Positions 43,830 through 56,266 of a stretch of 64,000 bases of DNA are shown piece after piece. Numbering within the stretch: position 1 is the first letter of the stretch; every line of letters starts with the position of its first letter. The DNA is from Isoetes taiwanensis (Eukaryota; Streptophyta; Lycopodiopsida; Isoetales; Isoetaceae), in NCBI GenBank assembly GCA_021234155.1, contig JAJEKV010000022.1, positions 6,714,132 to 6,778,131 on the forward strand. The letters are read 5' to 3'. Under the pieces are notes generated by a model, which ran no database searches, was not told where the DNA came from, and was given only the letters and a program-made list of their open reading frames with translations. The position numbers were made by a program, and so were the translations under genes.

Positions 43830-44408
43830 CCATAATCCATTGATTTTGCATGCTTTAATCAGTCCAATAATGACCGTAAAAAGATTCCGAAAGATGAAAT
43901 AATGAGTAATAACCTTTTTGCACAGGGGTCGCCAAAATTTGGACAAATGCTTGGGCCGCTTGGTTCGCAAACTTTTGCCCTTTTGTCATAGGCAGGTCCT
44001 GTTTGCCTGCAGAAGAGGAAGCAAAAAAGTTAGCAAGCAATATCTGGCCATTAGAAGTTTGGCAAGGCAAGATAAAAAATAGATATGGTTATCTTAAAAA
44101 TAGCAAGAAATCCGGTTGCTCTGCTGGATAAAGCTTGTAATAGAGATTGCCAATAAACCATCTCCCGTCGTTCTGATAGATTGTGAGCTTAAAAAATGCC
44201 AAGAATGTGGATTTATATGCGACCAACTCATATCATGAAATCGATCTTTAATCAAGCATAGAAGAAATGATTTGCTAGCGATCGGATTTCCACCTCGACG
44301 CCATACCGAATATTTGACTGATCCACGAGTTTGCTTAATGCAAAAGTCGAGATCTGAGCCCATTGTTTCTTGTCAAAGAACAGATCATCCTCGAACCATG
44401 AATATCTC

Positions 44409-44530
44409 ATGCATATTTTCGAAGGTCTTACGCCATAGCCAACATCTCGCTTGAACCCCGAATTCCAAGGCGACTCACGAGGCTACAAAAAAGCATATTT
44501 TTCAAGGTCTTACGCCATAGCCTTGACATC
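44409..44530. repeat. Short direct repeat, offset 82 bp
   Basis: GCATATTTTCGAAGGTCTTA/CGCCATAGCC at about 44410 recurs at about 44492 with small changes. Confidence 0.6.
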
Positions 44531-44732
44531 TCCGCTCCCCTTCCAAATCCTTTCCACTATAAAGAGACACTCCTCTAATTATTTGCCGTTACCAAGAAGA
44601 ACTTGGCAGAAATGCACGAACCACCGGAGCACCGGCAGGGGGACCTCGAACCGCCGGGCCGGAGTCCGAAGTCGCGAAGGAATGGGCGGGATGACCCTAA
44701 CACTTACAGTGCACCGGCCGCTTTTTAGCGTC

Positions 44733-44850
44733 ACCAAGATATACTAGGCATATGCCAAGATATACTGGATATGCCCACATACCCACATAAACGAGGGTTT
44801 GCCCCCATAGGGGCAACCCAAAAACTATTCTATTCTATTCTATTCTATTA
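44733..44850 (+). repeat. Hairpin-tail repeat, copy a, with (TATTC)n end
   Basis: CATATGCCAAGATATACTGG, then CCCACATAAACGAGGG and the hairpin GGGTTTGCCCC..GGGGCAACCC (44795-44819), then A5 and four TATTC units. Related copies are at 47041-47116 and 57695-57780. The tail structure suggests the 3' end of a retroposon. Confidence 0.6.
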
Positions 44851-45249
44851 AAAAACCAATACAAATGACCAACATTGATGCTAGAAACCATGTGATAAAC
44901 TAATATACGTGTTAATAAACCATGCTCAAAAGAATACAAAGAGTCGTGGGGACTCAAAACCCAAAGTGGAGAAGATATCCACTAGAGCAACACTACCCAC
45001 CACATACATAACATAGAAAAGCAGAGAATACAGACCACCATGAGCACAACTGTTTGCTATGAGTAGGTGTGAATCTGAAGATATTGTTCCCAAATGACAC
45101 TTTTGATGTCATCCTTCAAGGAAGAACATTTGTACGCCTTCACAATGCGACTACGGGCATCGCTAAGCACTTGCGTGATTCAAAAGAGTCGCCCCTTTGA
45201 AGATGAGGAGATTTCGTCTCTTCCGGATGGACCCGGATGATCCAAGCAG

Positions 45250-45726
45250 ATGCTAAGTGGAAAGCCCTCTTTGCCAACTTGTCCCAAGAACTAGGATAGA
45301 CTGACAAAAGGACTGCTGGCTATTCAAGTCACAATGGAAAAGACGTAGAAGCCACTGCCAAGCAGGTCGAACATGGTGACACAAGAAAAAGCAGTGCTCA
45401 ATTGTCTCATCCCTCTGCGGCAAAGAGGGCGATCCGCAGAGACTTGGGACGAAATCGATGAACAACGTTTACAAGACGCATCTATGAGTGATCTGCCACC
45501 ATAAAATGGATAGCTTAGGATGAAGCAATTTATCCCATACCCATCGCCAAACTGCTTTACGATGAGGCTCGGGGATAACTAAAGGCCACTTTGGCGATGG
45601 AGGCAACACCTCAGGATGAAGCAGGACCACATACATCGAGTGCACCAGGTGCTCCTCCTTAACACCGCCATGAACCATCCGTGAGCTGGGGAGCCACGCC
45701 TTGTGGGTGTGGAGGAAGTGTAGCAA
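45250..45726 (-). pseudogene. LINE zf-RVT C-terminal domain
   Basis: WRWVWDKLLHPKLSILWW is followed by a frameshift, then a His/Cys-containing segment (ETIEHCFFLCHH) typical of the zinc-binding end of plant LINE ORF2. Confidence 0.7.
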
Positions 45727-46382
45727 CTACTTTTCCCAAATGCTCCGGTCCCAACGAAGGAGAAGGAACTTCAATTTGAGCTCACTCCACGTCAACAATC
45801 TTGTCTCATTATACCATGCAGATACCGTGAGCACACTGGGCCGCCGCCACCGACATTGGCAGGCCAATGGATGGATGTAAGAGACCGGGGACATCGCATG
45901 ACCGTCACCCAAAGGGATCCACCAACAACCGGGCTGAGGGATCAGATGGGCCATTGGATGGAATCAAACAAAGTGCGCAGTCTTCCAAGGCGCTTAGCAA
46001 CCCCTTGAGGAAAGGAGATGCATTAGGATATGGAGAAAGTGGATAGAATAATGGCCATGGGAGGAGAGGCTTAATGGATGGAGAGCCAAAGGAAATGCAC
46101 CTCAGAAGACCGTGAATGAGACGCAGACCTGAAGAATTATCAGCATTATTGAGAATCCGCCACATGAACTTAGAGATCAACACCTTGCTCTGGAGAAGAA
46201 AGTGAATCATCCCCCCACAAAGTTTAGGCATAATGCACTTAGCCCAACTAACTTTAACATCAGCTCCTTCTTGATTGCCACCCAGGATGAAGTTCCCGGC
46301 AAGTCACGAACAATGAGTCGCATCTTTGATCGGTGCAAGAAGATGGATGCCATGTAGACATGTGTACCACTCAACTTCACTT

Positions 46383-47042
46383 TTACCTACGGTTACGACC
46401 AGCCATGGATAACTTAGCCGTGGACCACCGTAACAAATGCCTTTCCAACCCCTTAATAATGACATCCCACGCGTCACCAGATAAGAGGTGTATACCAACT
46501 GGAATGCCTAGAAGCTTAGTTGCCTTCCCATGAGGAAGAACTTTCCATGGAAATGCAACCATAGAAGACGGCACTGGAGAGTCTAGGGGCCACAGGGCAG
46601 TACACTTTTGCCACCCCACAAAGATACCAGAAGCCAAAGAGAAACTGTCCAACAAGGAAATGGCATTCTGCAAATTCTTCTCATCAGCCATTAAGAACAA
46701 GAAAGTGTCATCTGCATACTGATTACAGATCTCTTGTGAACCATTATTCATGGGAAGACCATGCAGGATGCCTTCCTGCACTGCAAGAGAGAATACCTGA
46801 GAAAGAATCTTCGCCACAATTGTAAAAGCAACGGTGCCAAAGGACAGCCCTGGCGAATGCCACGTCCCACCTGAAAAAATGTTGATGGTTCTCCTTGGAA
46901 AAGAACTGAAGAACGAGCAGAATAATGAAGTTTCATAACATCTGTTGCGAACTGGGCACCAAAATCAAGACGTAAAAGGCACTGCTCCAGGAAACTCCAG
47001 TCAACACTGTCATATGCTTTTGCAAAATCCAGCTTCAAGCAT
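46383..47042 (-). pseudogene. LINE reverse transcriptase core
   Basis: This holds RT motifs from the first catalytic Asp (LDFAKAYD) through RQGCPL to the YADD pair, split between two frames with a shift near 46830. It copied LINE RNA at nicked target DNA; the break makes it inactive. Confidence 0.8.
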
Positions 47043-47116
47043 ATACTGACATATACTTGGAATATGCCACAAACCCACATGGATGAGGGTTTTCCCCTTA
47101 GGGGCAACCCAAAAAA
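47041..47116 (+). repeat. Hairpin-tail repeat, copy b
   Basis: CATATACTTGGAATATGCC, CCCACATGGATGAGGG and the hairpin GGGTTTTCCCCTTAGGGGCA ending in A6. It abuts the truncated 5' end of the LINE exactly. Confidence 0.55.
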
Positions 47117-47375
47117 CTGGACTCAAACATATCAGTGGAATGCTATTTCTATGGAGAATTTTACTCTAGAGATATCAACAACATGATGGATATTAAAGAG
47201 GTGAAAATGATTCGGATTGACTCAGATTTTAAACCATGGCTCAAACTTAGAAAGCTACCATTTAGCACATGAATAAGATGGATTTGGATGAACAATTCCA
47301 TTTTTCCTCGACCTTTCTTTCTACACACTTCCTCACATTAGTTCTTATAATTACTTCCTCAAAAACCTAAAGCAA

Positions 47376-47445
47376 TTCAGCACACTTTTTTAATTTTAGA
47401 CTCCCACATTTCAGCACACTTTTTTAATTTTAGACTCCCACATTG
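47376..47445. repeat. 35-bp tandem duplication
   Basis: TTCAGCACACTTTTTTAATT plus 15 bases occurs twice in tandem without change. Confidence 0.85.
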
Positions 47446-47764
47446 CTCGTTTCAAAGCTTCAACTTCTTCATTGATTTGATTCTACATCCTCCATAGCTC
47501 CAATTAGAACTCAAGGCATAAATCTCAAATAAATTTCAAGGACAACCCAATGAAACAACACCTTGTATTTGTTGGGTTACAATCAATCAATCAATCAAAA
47601 TTGCTATTTTAAAACATTGACATTTTGTGAAGGTGATGGTGCCCATTTTCATCACTAACTCCTCCTTAAATGTTGAGCTCCTCTTGGACTAGGATCCAGC
47701 TGGACATATGGACTCTGGAGTTTCGGTGTAACATAGTGGCATTCATTTGATTTCTCGATCAGGG

Positions 47765-48358
47765 AATAAATTACTAATCGCATATTTCTTATTAGCCAGA
47801 ATGACTTTGGCTAAACTCGCGCAATATTAATCCCAAAACTTTCTGTGGTTTAGCTAAACTCTACATATTTTTCCTCTCATACTTTCTAGCGTTCAGCTAA
47901 ACTAACCCAAACATCATCCCAAAATTTCTATGGTGTGGCCAACAGAAAATATTAAGCCAAATTACTATACTTTTTTTCAATTGTTTCCACTTATTTTAGT
48001 CATTTTCTTTGTGAAAACATTGTAAAATAATGCTAGCTAGCAAAATCTATGACTTAAATCAATTTATAGTGCTAGAAACTAAACTACTAATCATATATTT
48101 CTTATAAACTAGAACAATATTAGCTAAACTAGCCCGAAATTCATTCTAAAACTTTCTATGGTTTAGCTAAACAATACAAAATTTCACTCTCTTACTTTCT
48201 AGCGTTTGGCTAAAAAGTTCTAGGGTTGATGCAGTCCCGAAAAAAGTTAAGCTAAAACTATAATTTTTTTTTCCAATTTTTTCCATTTACTTTAGCCAAT
48301 TTTTTTTTGAAAATGTGCTAAAAAATCGCCAAATAGCTAAGTTTAGCCCTTAAATTAT
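47765..48358. repeat. Diverged tandem duplication, unit about 300 bp
   Basis: ATATTTCTTAT, AAAACTTTCT.TGGTTTAGCT, CTTACTTTCTAGCGTT, then a T-run with CATTT.CTTTAGYCA occur in the same order at 47780-48000 and 48095-48310. The element is full of TTTAGCTAAA words. No gene. Confidence 0.6.
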
Positions 48359-51280
48359 TCCATGTTCTCGATTATCGATATTCTGAGGCATACTCAACAC
48401 CAAGATTCTTTTCGGATGACTATTTTTGCTTGTTATTTGACCAGTCCAAGCCCAATTCTCTGGAGCAAACTCCTCATAACGAAGCTGACTGCTCTGATTG
48501 TCATTTTGTTTACATGGGACCAAAACGTAGGTAATTTGCTTATATAGGTTACGTCTTGTATATCATTGTTTTTGAGATACATGAGCAGCAATCCTAATTT
48601 AAGTTAGAAACCTTTGGTTCAAAAGGTCATGAATGTGTCAGGCCAAGACATAGAAATGAGCTCTAAGCGAGAGGGTTTATTTGGTCACATCAAGGTACAA
48701 GTTCATTAAGTTTAGCTTCAAATTTCAGTACTCTATTTGCTTCTGTTGCATGGCATTATGCGTCATGATATGTATGTTAGGTTAACACACATTATTTTGA
48801 GAAGGGGAATGTGCAACTTGACACAAGCCTTCAATGCTCTGATTCAACAATATTGCAGGTTAGCATTAAGGCCCGACGAATGCTATTTTCTTCAGTCTAA
48901 TACTGCATCAGGATCCAATAGAGACAGGGTAGCCATAGTGAATATTAATCGACACCATGAATCATATTTGTTCTTTGTTATTTCGTTTTATTTTATTTTA
49001 TTTTATTTTTTTATACTTGTTGTCCGAAGATCATTTTGCTTGTTGCAAGATGGCATAACATGTCATATTTTTATAGTGATTGTGCTTGAGGCTATAAATC
49101 TTCCATGAGATTTGGAGATTATGAATGGTATGCAATACATTAGAATATGCAACTTATATTTGTGTAATAAAAACAAAAAAATGAAGAACAACAGGTTTTA
49201 AATGATGCCACGTACATGTACAAACATAAAAGTTTGCTGCAATATGAATGCGCAGTATGCAAGAAAAAGGGAAGAGTAAAATTATCATTATCCATGGGAA
49301 TTGCTGCTTGTTGATACTATGGCTTTATGAAGGTTGGCTCGTGGGAGGTAGCTATGGCCCAAGCTAAGATACTGATGGCTTACAAGTATTCCTCCCTTGA
49401 GCCAGAAGTGAGGAACAACGTATTTGGATTTAGTATCTTCAAATTGGTTAAGTATATTGTGCTTTAGGCTTGTGTTCTTATGGCATCTTCTTGTGCTTAC
49501 ACAGTTAGATGAGACATGCAAATTCTGTAATTTTTATATCTGATTGATAAACCTTTTGCTTTTGTACAATAAAAGGGAACGGAGGGTGGAAGAGAAAAAA
49601 AGTGTTCCTACTGCCCTAAATTATCACAAATGATTTGAAAACCCATGAGATTTGACCAAAACCTACTGCAGTTGCAAAAATCGGGATTTTAGGGCCGAGC
49701 ATGTATTTGTGATCACTCTCCAACCTCAAAAAAACATTGATTTGGTATCTCCAAGTGGCTAATACATCCTATAATAAATTGCAGCATCTGTTAATCACTA
49801 AGCGAGATCAAAACCCGATAGCTGCTTTTAATAAATCCAAAGGTCCAAAAGCTCCTTGAATTGACAACTTCTGGTTTCAAATTTCCAGCGGGATATAAAG
49901 ATTATATAAGCTTCTTCGTGATGAATCCGATAGCTTTTTTCTATAACTTCAACCCAAAAAACAACAAGAGTTATAGGGTTCTTCATTTTTTTTTCTTTTT
50001 GGGCTTAGATGCTTCACTTAACTGAATTTTTGAAATGGCGCATGTGTGATATCATTTTCTTGGACATCACCTCGTCCAAACTTCATTTTGGTAAGGTTAC
50101 ATTGTGATTCCTTTCTTAGATGCTTACTGTGCAATTTTCACCTATCTTTGAGCTTGGATGGGTTATAGAGTGATTCCACCCTTAGATGCTTACTACATAA
50201 TTTTTAGCAATCTTTGGGCTTGAGAAGCACTTTAATTCATTTTTCTTAGTTCTATTGTTTTTATGCAGCATCCCATTTGGATTCACCTCAAAGTGGAGTG
50301 AGCTGAAATGGCTGAGTATCACAGTAGAAATTATTCAACTCAAATCCCTTTAAGAGGCAAACATAACCATTTTGACTGCAATGTGACCCCAAACACCATC
50401 GGCTAAAATTCGACCATTAGAATTCCCGCAACCAGGGCAAAATTATCTTAAGCCCAAGGTACCGGAAGGGCAACCATTGAAAGCTTCCAACATCATTTAA
50501 CGTCACTTTTTCTAGTTACAATATAAGAAGCTAGTCCATGATAATATGGAACTGATTAGTTGGCACTTTGCTTATTTCAAAGAGCAAAAATAACAGTTCA
50601 TCTACCAACTTTTTGGATTAATATATCCCTCCTGTACCGGAAGGTACTTTTTCAACATCCATTGACAACTAGTAATTTCCAATATCTGTGATAACTAGTA
50701 AATCTGTGATCTAGCAATATGTGTAAGACATTACTATAACTCTCAGCTTGAAATGTAGGCAAATTTGTAAATTTCCAAGATTGAGATTGGAATTAGTGCC
50801 TTCAAAACACGAAAGAAATAGCCGTTGCGCCCAACAAAAAATGGTACAATGGCAACTACATTGCAATCGTTACATAAAATATTGGCCAACTTCCAGATGT
50901 GCATTTCATTGTGTATTCCCAGTTTCATCTACTTACCCTTTACACCTACCATCGAAGAAGCTTGACCTCAACAAGCTTGACCTCAACGTCTACAACTTCT
51001 CATGTATCATTAGACGTAGGATAACCTGTTACTTCCTGTGTATTATATGCTCCTCTACAAGTGTGTAGATGTTTGCACAAAAGCATGTATGCATCCCTCA
51101 AAAAAACTTGAATAAAGCCTTTGCTCATATTTCCCATATGCCAGTTGTGTATTCGCAATATAAATGCAATTGCAAAAATGATTATTGTACTCCAATCCCA
51201 TTACAAATAATGAGTTTGCCATTTACTCCATTTTCTCGTAAAATCTTCTGAGGCCTTACTTTGTATTGCTTCAAGTATGA
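48359..51280. other. No gene recognised
   Basis: AT-rich sequence with short ORFs only; an (ATTTT)n microsatellite is at about 48985-49010. 49610-50300 contains a paragraph-like run with repeated TTCTTAGATGCTTACT phrases (50115 and 50181) but no family I know. Confidence 0.35.
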
Positions 51281-53779
51281 TTCCAGCTGTTGAGAAGCTG
51301 CCAAAAGAAGACTTGAACATAATAACAAGATTACGTAGTGAAGGACCAAATAATAACGGTAAAGCTTGATCACCCAAAAAGACTGCAGAAGGACGTCCAA
51401 GTCTTCATTTGAACTCTGGATGAAATTGAACATCAACGTAATATAGATGTTCTGGTAGTTCCGCAATCTGTGAAATGCACATAATATCAGAATGGGGCTG
51501 GTAATTATTTATACAATTAGAAATTCAATCTGAGGTATCACCTCCATTCTCTCTCCAGGTTTATCCCAACCAACAAATCGAAGCCCTGCATTCTCCAGCT
51601 GGCGTACCGTTTTTGGATTCACCTTCCACAAATTCATTTTAAGTGTCAGGAGCCAGAACAAACTATATGGAATTTACCTTCGTTTCACAGAATAGAAGGT
51701 AAATGAAGTTCTAGAACTACGGAGGTAGTTGGTTGGTTAGTTAGTTAGTTTGTCTTTTTCCTTATCCTCCCCTATTTAGCTTCTTCCACGTTACTACGTT
51801 CTTCATCAGCTCCTCATTTTAGCATCTCCGTCTTAGGTGTTTGGTCTCAGCGCTTGTGGTTGCCGATTTTTAGGTTTTCAGTGCTATCCACCAAGATGCC
51901 TTAGTATTTCATCTGCACCCACCAAGCTTTTCTCTTGGGAGGTTACAGCTATGCAAAAGTACAACTATGCAAACAATTCCGGTTTCACGGAGTTTTTTGG
52001 TGCTCATGATCCGGGTCTGCAAAACTTTTTGTGTTTAGCACTACAGCCCACAACGTTTTTTTTTTTGCGTATTTTTTTTTTTTTTCCCTCGGTTTCACTG
52101 TGTCAAGATCCTTATCAAAGATTTTTTCCCTGTCTTGCTGTGCTTACCAAGTTTTTCCTTTGTTTTTCCTGTTGTGCTGCAAGGCTTTCTTCTTCCTTAC
52201 TTAAACTTCGTGATTTTAGCCTCTACTGCATTCTGCTATTGTCTACGGCTCCAAGAGTTAATCCTAAGCTTAAGAAGAAGCATGTAGTGAATTCAGAGCA
52301 AGTTCCAACATGGATTAAAGCTATAGATAGACGATTTGAATGGCTAGAATCGTTGCAGCTTTGGAGTCCATCTCTTCTCTGCAAGAAGAGATTCAACAAA
52401 AGAGCAAGAAATCGAGAGTCCCTATCCTGAAATATCATGAGAATATTAAACAATTTGATTTCTTGAATCAATTAGAGGACGTTTTTGAGGATTTGGAACG
52501 TGGATGCAGCAACCAAGGCTGTTATTGATAAAGTAAATCGCTCTGGAGTGGGGGTTCTACCCTTTGCGTTAGTCTCTGATTGGTGGTTACTTTCTGGCTA
52601 TTCTGGAGAAAGCAGAGCTTTATAAGGAGTTCAAAGAATTGATTGGTTTTACCAAGATTGAAATAACTTAGCTTCTCTATGTATGATTTCGCTGACTTAA
52701 ATTTACTGGTCTGTGTCCACCTGGGCTGCTGGGATGGTTACTTGTGTTCAACCCTGACCTCTAATAATCATGTGATCCCTGAATATGCGTTTGTGACTAC
52801 CTCGTTTGTTCTGTAACAAAGGCCAGTCAGTTTCGGGATTATCTTCTGGAATCAACCTTTTGATAATTCAACGGTTTTCACCTGTGTATGCTTTTCCAAA
52901 ATCAATCCTGCCTGCCTGTGTTAACTGCTGTTCTTTTCTTCTGCTTGATCTTTGATTTGTGTCTCCCTGTCAAAAGATTTGCGGAGGGCCCCTTCAGATC
53001 GCCGAACAGAAGCAAGGCCGTAGCCGGATCATGCCATGTTTTTAGAGATAAAGAGATATTTCATATTTCCCCTCTTATTACCGCTTGGCCTTGCCTTATG
53101 TAAATAATAAAGGCCCAGGGACTTCTTTTTGAGGCATAACCCGTGTACGGGTTTACTCGGTTTAGTCCAATGGTTTTGTGTGCTCGTAATAACAATAGTA
53201 ATGTTTTAAAATAATAATATAAAAGTTTGATTTTACTAAGATGGTGACTTCTTAATTTCTCGCATAAATGTTTTGGGTCGTTGTTACAAGTCATAGAAGC
53301 CCTTGTCCATTTTCTTATTGCTCCTAGTCTTGCCGACTTTTTTGCCTAGCCTGATCGTTCTTGCCTTGTCGCCCTTGCACTTTGCCATGGCTTCTAAAAG
53401 TGTTATTAAGGTAGTCATAGTGGCAAGGCTTGTTTGGTAGGTTCAATGATAATTAAGAAATTGGGCTATTTTAAGTGCTAATGTGTTGTTTTTGGCTCGA
53501 ATGTTGGGTTCACTTGACAGTAAGGTTGCGCAGATAGCAACACAGTGATCATTGCCCACCTTGACCTTGGTGCCTCATAAGTCTTTTGTCATGTATACCT
53601 TGTATTTATACCATTAGTGCTTCCCACCATGGGTTGTGTGTGTGATTTCCAATGGAAATCTTTTATCCCTCATCTTCTATACCTTTTCCAGTATATCTTT
53701 ACTCTTGGCCTTGCTTAACTAAATTGTCATTATTTTCTACTCTGCCTCTTTTTCAGCATCCTTGCCTTGTCTATCCGTA

Positions 53780-53847
53780 GTAGTTCTAGAAATGGAATTT
53801 ACCTTCGTTTCACAGAATAGAAGGTAAATGAAGTTCTAGAACTACGG
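53780..53847. repeat. Imperfect hairpin at the junction of the two parts
   Basis: GTAGTTCTAGAA..ATTTACCTTC on the left faces GAAGGTAAATGAAGTTCTAGAACTAC on the right around a 13-base loop (GTTTCACAGAATA). The hairpin exists only where the 38-bp end block meets the 180-bp start block. Confidence 0.7.
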
Positions 53848-54035
53848 AGGTAGTTGGTTGGTTAGTTAGTTAGTTTGTCTTTTTCCTTATCCTCCCCTAT
53901 TTAGCTTCTTCCACATTACTACGTTCTTCATCAGCTCCTCATTTTAGCATCTCCGTCTTAGGTGTTTGGTCCCACCCACCCACCCGCCCTTCCTTATTGG
54001 ATGTTGCATACTTGGTTGATGTGATTTGGTATTTG

Positions 54036-54165
54036 GTGAGGCCCTCGTGCCTGGTTGGAGGCCCTTGTGCCGTGGATGGAGGCCCTCGTGCCATGGATGG
54101 AGGCCCTCGTGCCGTGGATGGAGGCCTCGTGCCTGGTTGGAGGCCCTCGTGCCTGGATGGGCCCC
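54036..54165. repeat. G+C-rich minisatellite, about 21-24-bp units
   Basis: Six or so units like GGATGGAGGCCCTCGTGCC with GCC(GT/AT) or TGGTT variation. It lies in the shorter part of the intronic insertion. Confidence 0.75.
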
Positions 54166-54726
54166 TAGTGGATTTTCTTTTCTTTGTTGTATTTTGCAGA
54201 AAGCAGGTCGAGAGCACGTAGAAAATGATTTGGAATTTTTGTCAAGCAGACCGTACTCTGGCACTTGTTGAAGACTAATAGAGAAGGCAATGCAAACATG
54301 GAGTTTTATTTCATTATTCATTGTATTTCCTACCCGACAAGGCTGGTGAGCATGAGGGTATAGCATTTTGTACTCTGTAATGACTTTGGGCTCTAGCATA
54401 AGTTAGTGATGCCATTATGGTTAGGGTTTTTCCTCGAAAACCCGTGAGGGCGAGGTTTTTTAATCCCGATTATAATGGTTTTACTAACTCGCTAGCGTGT
54501 CCCTGCAGCATGTATTTTTCTTGATTATTAAGGAGATGCCGAGAAGCATTCATTCAGCATCCTTGCCTTGTCTATCCGTAGTAGTTCTAGAAGTGAAATA
54601 ACTGAGTTTTCCAAGAACCACAAGTAACCACTATCACTCGATTTTCGAAACTAACCAAACGCCGAAATAAAGGACAATTGAAGATACCTCATAATGATGT
54701 CTATGTCTTTCATCAACAAATGATTC

Positions 54727-56266
54727 CTGCTAAAAAAAAATAAAAAATAATACATACCATTCCAGCAATCATATGCATCAATCATATGCTACATATCGGC
54801 CGTTCTCAAGCTGCACACACGCTTTGCACTAAAATATGGCGCATCCACATTCTTCCTTGAGCTACTTTTATGTACATAAACTGTAACACCTTCAAGTTTC
54901 AAAGTAAAATGAAAAATCTCAATACATTTTACTATTATGATACTATTACTATCTGCCATAATACTGGTCCTACTAATGGTTTACTTAAAGAGACTTCTTT
55001 CTCACTATTACCTTAAAAGGTCCAATACTCCATATTGGAAGGCTCTAAAATGCAGAATAACAAGCCTGGAAGTTGCATATGAAGAATATATATGACTAAA
55101 GGCAGAGAAATGACTGCAGCTTTGTTTGTAAAGTATGTACAAGTGGTCCATTTACTGTAGCTCACAGGCAGGATAATCCTAATGTTACTAGAAAACATAA
55201 TCGTTATGAGGGGCTGACTTCTCAAGCAGATGAGAAATTAGAATTCTTGTGATGTTGCGTTGGCATCTAATCATCGTACATTCTTGAACTCTAGAATATA
55301 ACTCAAAGTCATACAGGGAGGAAATAGAAACATCTATATCATTAATATGAATGGCAAGCTTACGTCTACTTGAAAATTATAATCAACTTGCCTGCAATTA
55401 TTGAGAATGTGAAAAGAACTGCAACAAGTCGCCAAGACAAAACAAGGCCATCATGCCCGCCAGATTTCTTAGTAATCGCCCTAATGTGCTAAAGTGCACG
55501 TTTATTTTGCATAGCCTTTTATCAAAAATAGAGAAGAAATTGCCAAATTTAGAAGACAAGAAAGGAACACAAAGATCGAACCAAAATGGTATCCTTGACA
55601 TCTAAGGGCGTGTTTGGTAGACGATGGCCCAAAATAAGACGGAGACATTTGTTGTCTTTCATCAGATCAAGTCTGACCTTCCCTCGCAACTAGATTCCGT
55701 AATAGGCATATTGTCATAGGTAAAAGATATTCAGATCAAAAGCAAAACAAACAAGGTCATTCACCATAAGCATATATCGGCATCTAGGAATTCTAAGACA
55801 TTGTGAGATATGCACTATGATTTAAAGCATAAAACAGGTTCCTGTTGGGTCTCAAACAGGTTAGATGCTATAGTCTAGATAATGATTTATAACTGAATCA
55901 CAGAGAATATATATATATACAGATTCAGACCATAATAATATCACAAGTTCGCAGCCACATGAAGGGGGAACAACCAAAGCAAGAGACATCTAGCATGGGA
56001 CATAGCAAGTTTGGAGAGGTATGGCAAACTATTTTTAGGTTTCTTCTAATTTAATATAGCATATGCTTGCTGGATTATTACAATTCTTTCCCCATAAACA
56101 AAAGTTATAGATCTTCAACTTCCCCAGATTGGCACACCTAAAGAAGGATCTTGTGCACATATACTACTCTGATCACAAGTTTTCATCTAGAAATTTGCAA
56201 ACGAACTAAATGCAGGAAGCGAGCTGTAGGTGAGATTTAAAAGAACAAGTAAAGAATCGGCCTTAC
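54727..56266. other. No gene recognised
   Basis: This should be intron of the CTP synthase pseudogene if its upstream exons still exist farther right. I found no CTP synthase exon here. Purely AT-rich sequence with an (AT)n patch at 55910. Confidence 0.35.

Larger units (their letters stand above)
45200..47042 (-). mobile_element. 5'-truncated LINE (reverse transcriptase to zf-RVT)
   Basis: The minus strand encodes non-LTR reverse transcriptase with several frameshifts. LKLDFAKAYDSVDW (about 47000-47040) and GIRQGCPLAPLL (about 46840) are followed by the catalytic YADDT (about 46700) and a thumb region with GKATKLLGIPVG (46500). Linker sequence follows, then the C-terminal zf-RVT domain: WDKLLHPKLSILWWQITHR (about 45490-45540) and DETIEHCFFLCHHV (about 45390). 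Endonuclease and ORF1 are missing, as is usual for 5'-truncated LINEs. The motif order fits the plant L1-like lineage. Confidence 0.85.
51667..54592. mobile_element. Insertion inside a CTP synthase intron with nested direct repeats
   Basis: A 180-bp block (51667-51846, starting ATGGAATTTACCTTCGTTTC) recurs nearly unchanged at 53792-53971. A 38-bp block (CAGCATCCTTGCCTTGTCTA ... TAGTTCTAGAA) ends both parts, at 53754-53791 and 54555-54592. The two parts (2.1 and 0.8 kb) therefore share both ends and lie head to tail. Without them the intron would be about 140 bp. 52250-52530 contains broken coding sequence (WIKAIDRRFEWLESLQL; HENIKQFDFLNQLEDVFEDL) of gag-like character. No clear target duplication or TG..CA ends were found, so the class is open. 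Confidence 0.55.
51300..54726 (-). pseudogene. CTP synthase C-terminal fragment, three exons
   Basis: CTP synthase makes CTP from UTP using glutamine. On the minus strand, exon 54688-54726 reads SFVDERHRHHYE, bordered by TTTAGCAG and GAG|GTATCT. Exon 51542-51622 reads VNPKTVRQLENAGLRFVG and ends GERME before GTGATA. Exon 51467 downward (after TTTCACAG) reads ELPEHLYYVDVQFHPEFK. This is the glutamine-amidotransferase end, including the catalytic His and Glu of HPEF. The codon after HPEFK, normally Ser, is TGA; RLGRPSAVFLG continues in the same frame. Upstream exons are not found in the window. Introns are retained, so it is a decayed genomic copy. Confidence 0.75.

Noticed and set aside
52050-52090. 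Poly(T) runs as the tail of a minus-strand retroposon
   Set aside because: There are two T-runs within a T-rich stretch, with no body or duplication identifiable.
51837-52430. 197-codon + ORF in the intronic insertion
   Set aside because: Its first two thirds are Phe/Leu-rich translation of T-runs; only the last part looks gag-like and it is frameshifted. I do not call it a gene.
53944-54399. Minus-strand ORF with repeated HEGLHPRHE peptides
   Set aside because: It is translation of the GC-rich minisatellite and has no support as a protein.
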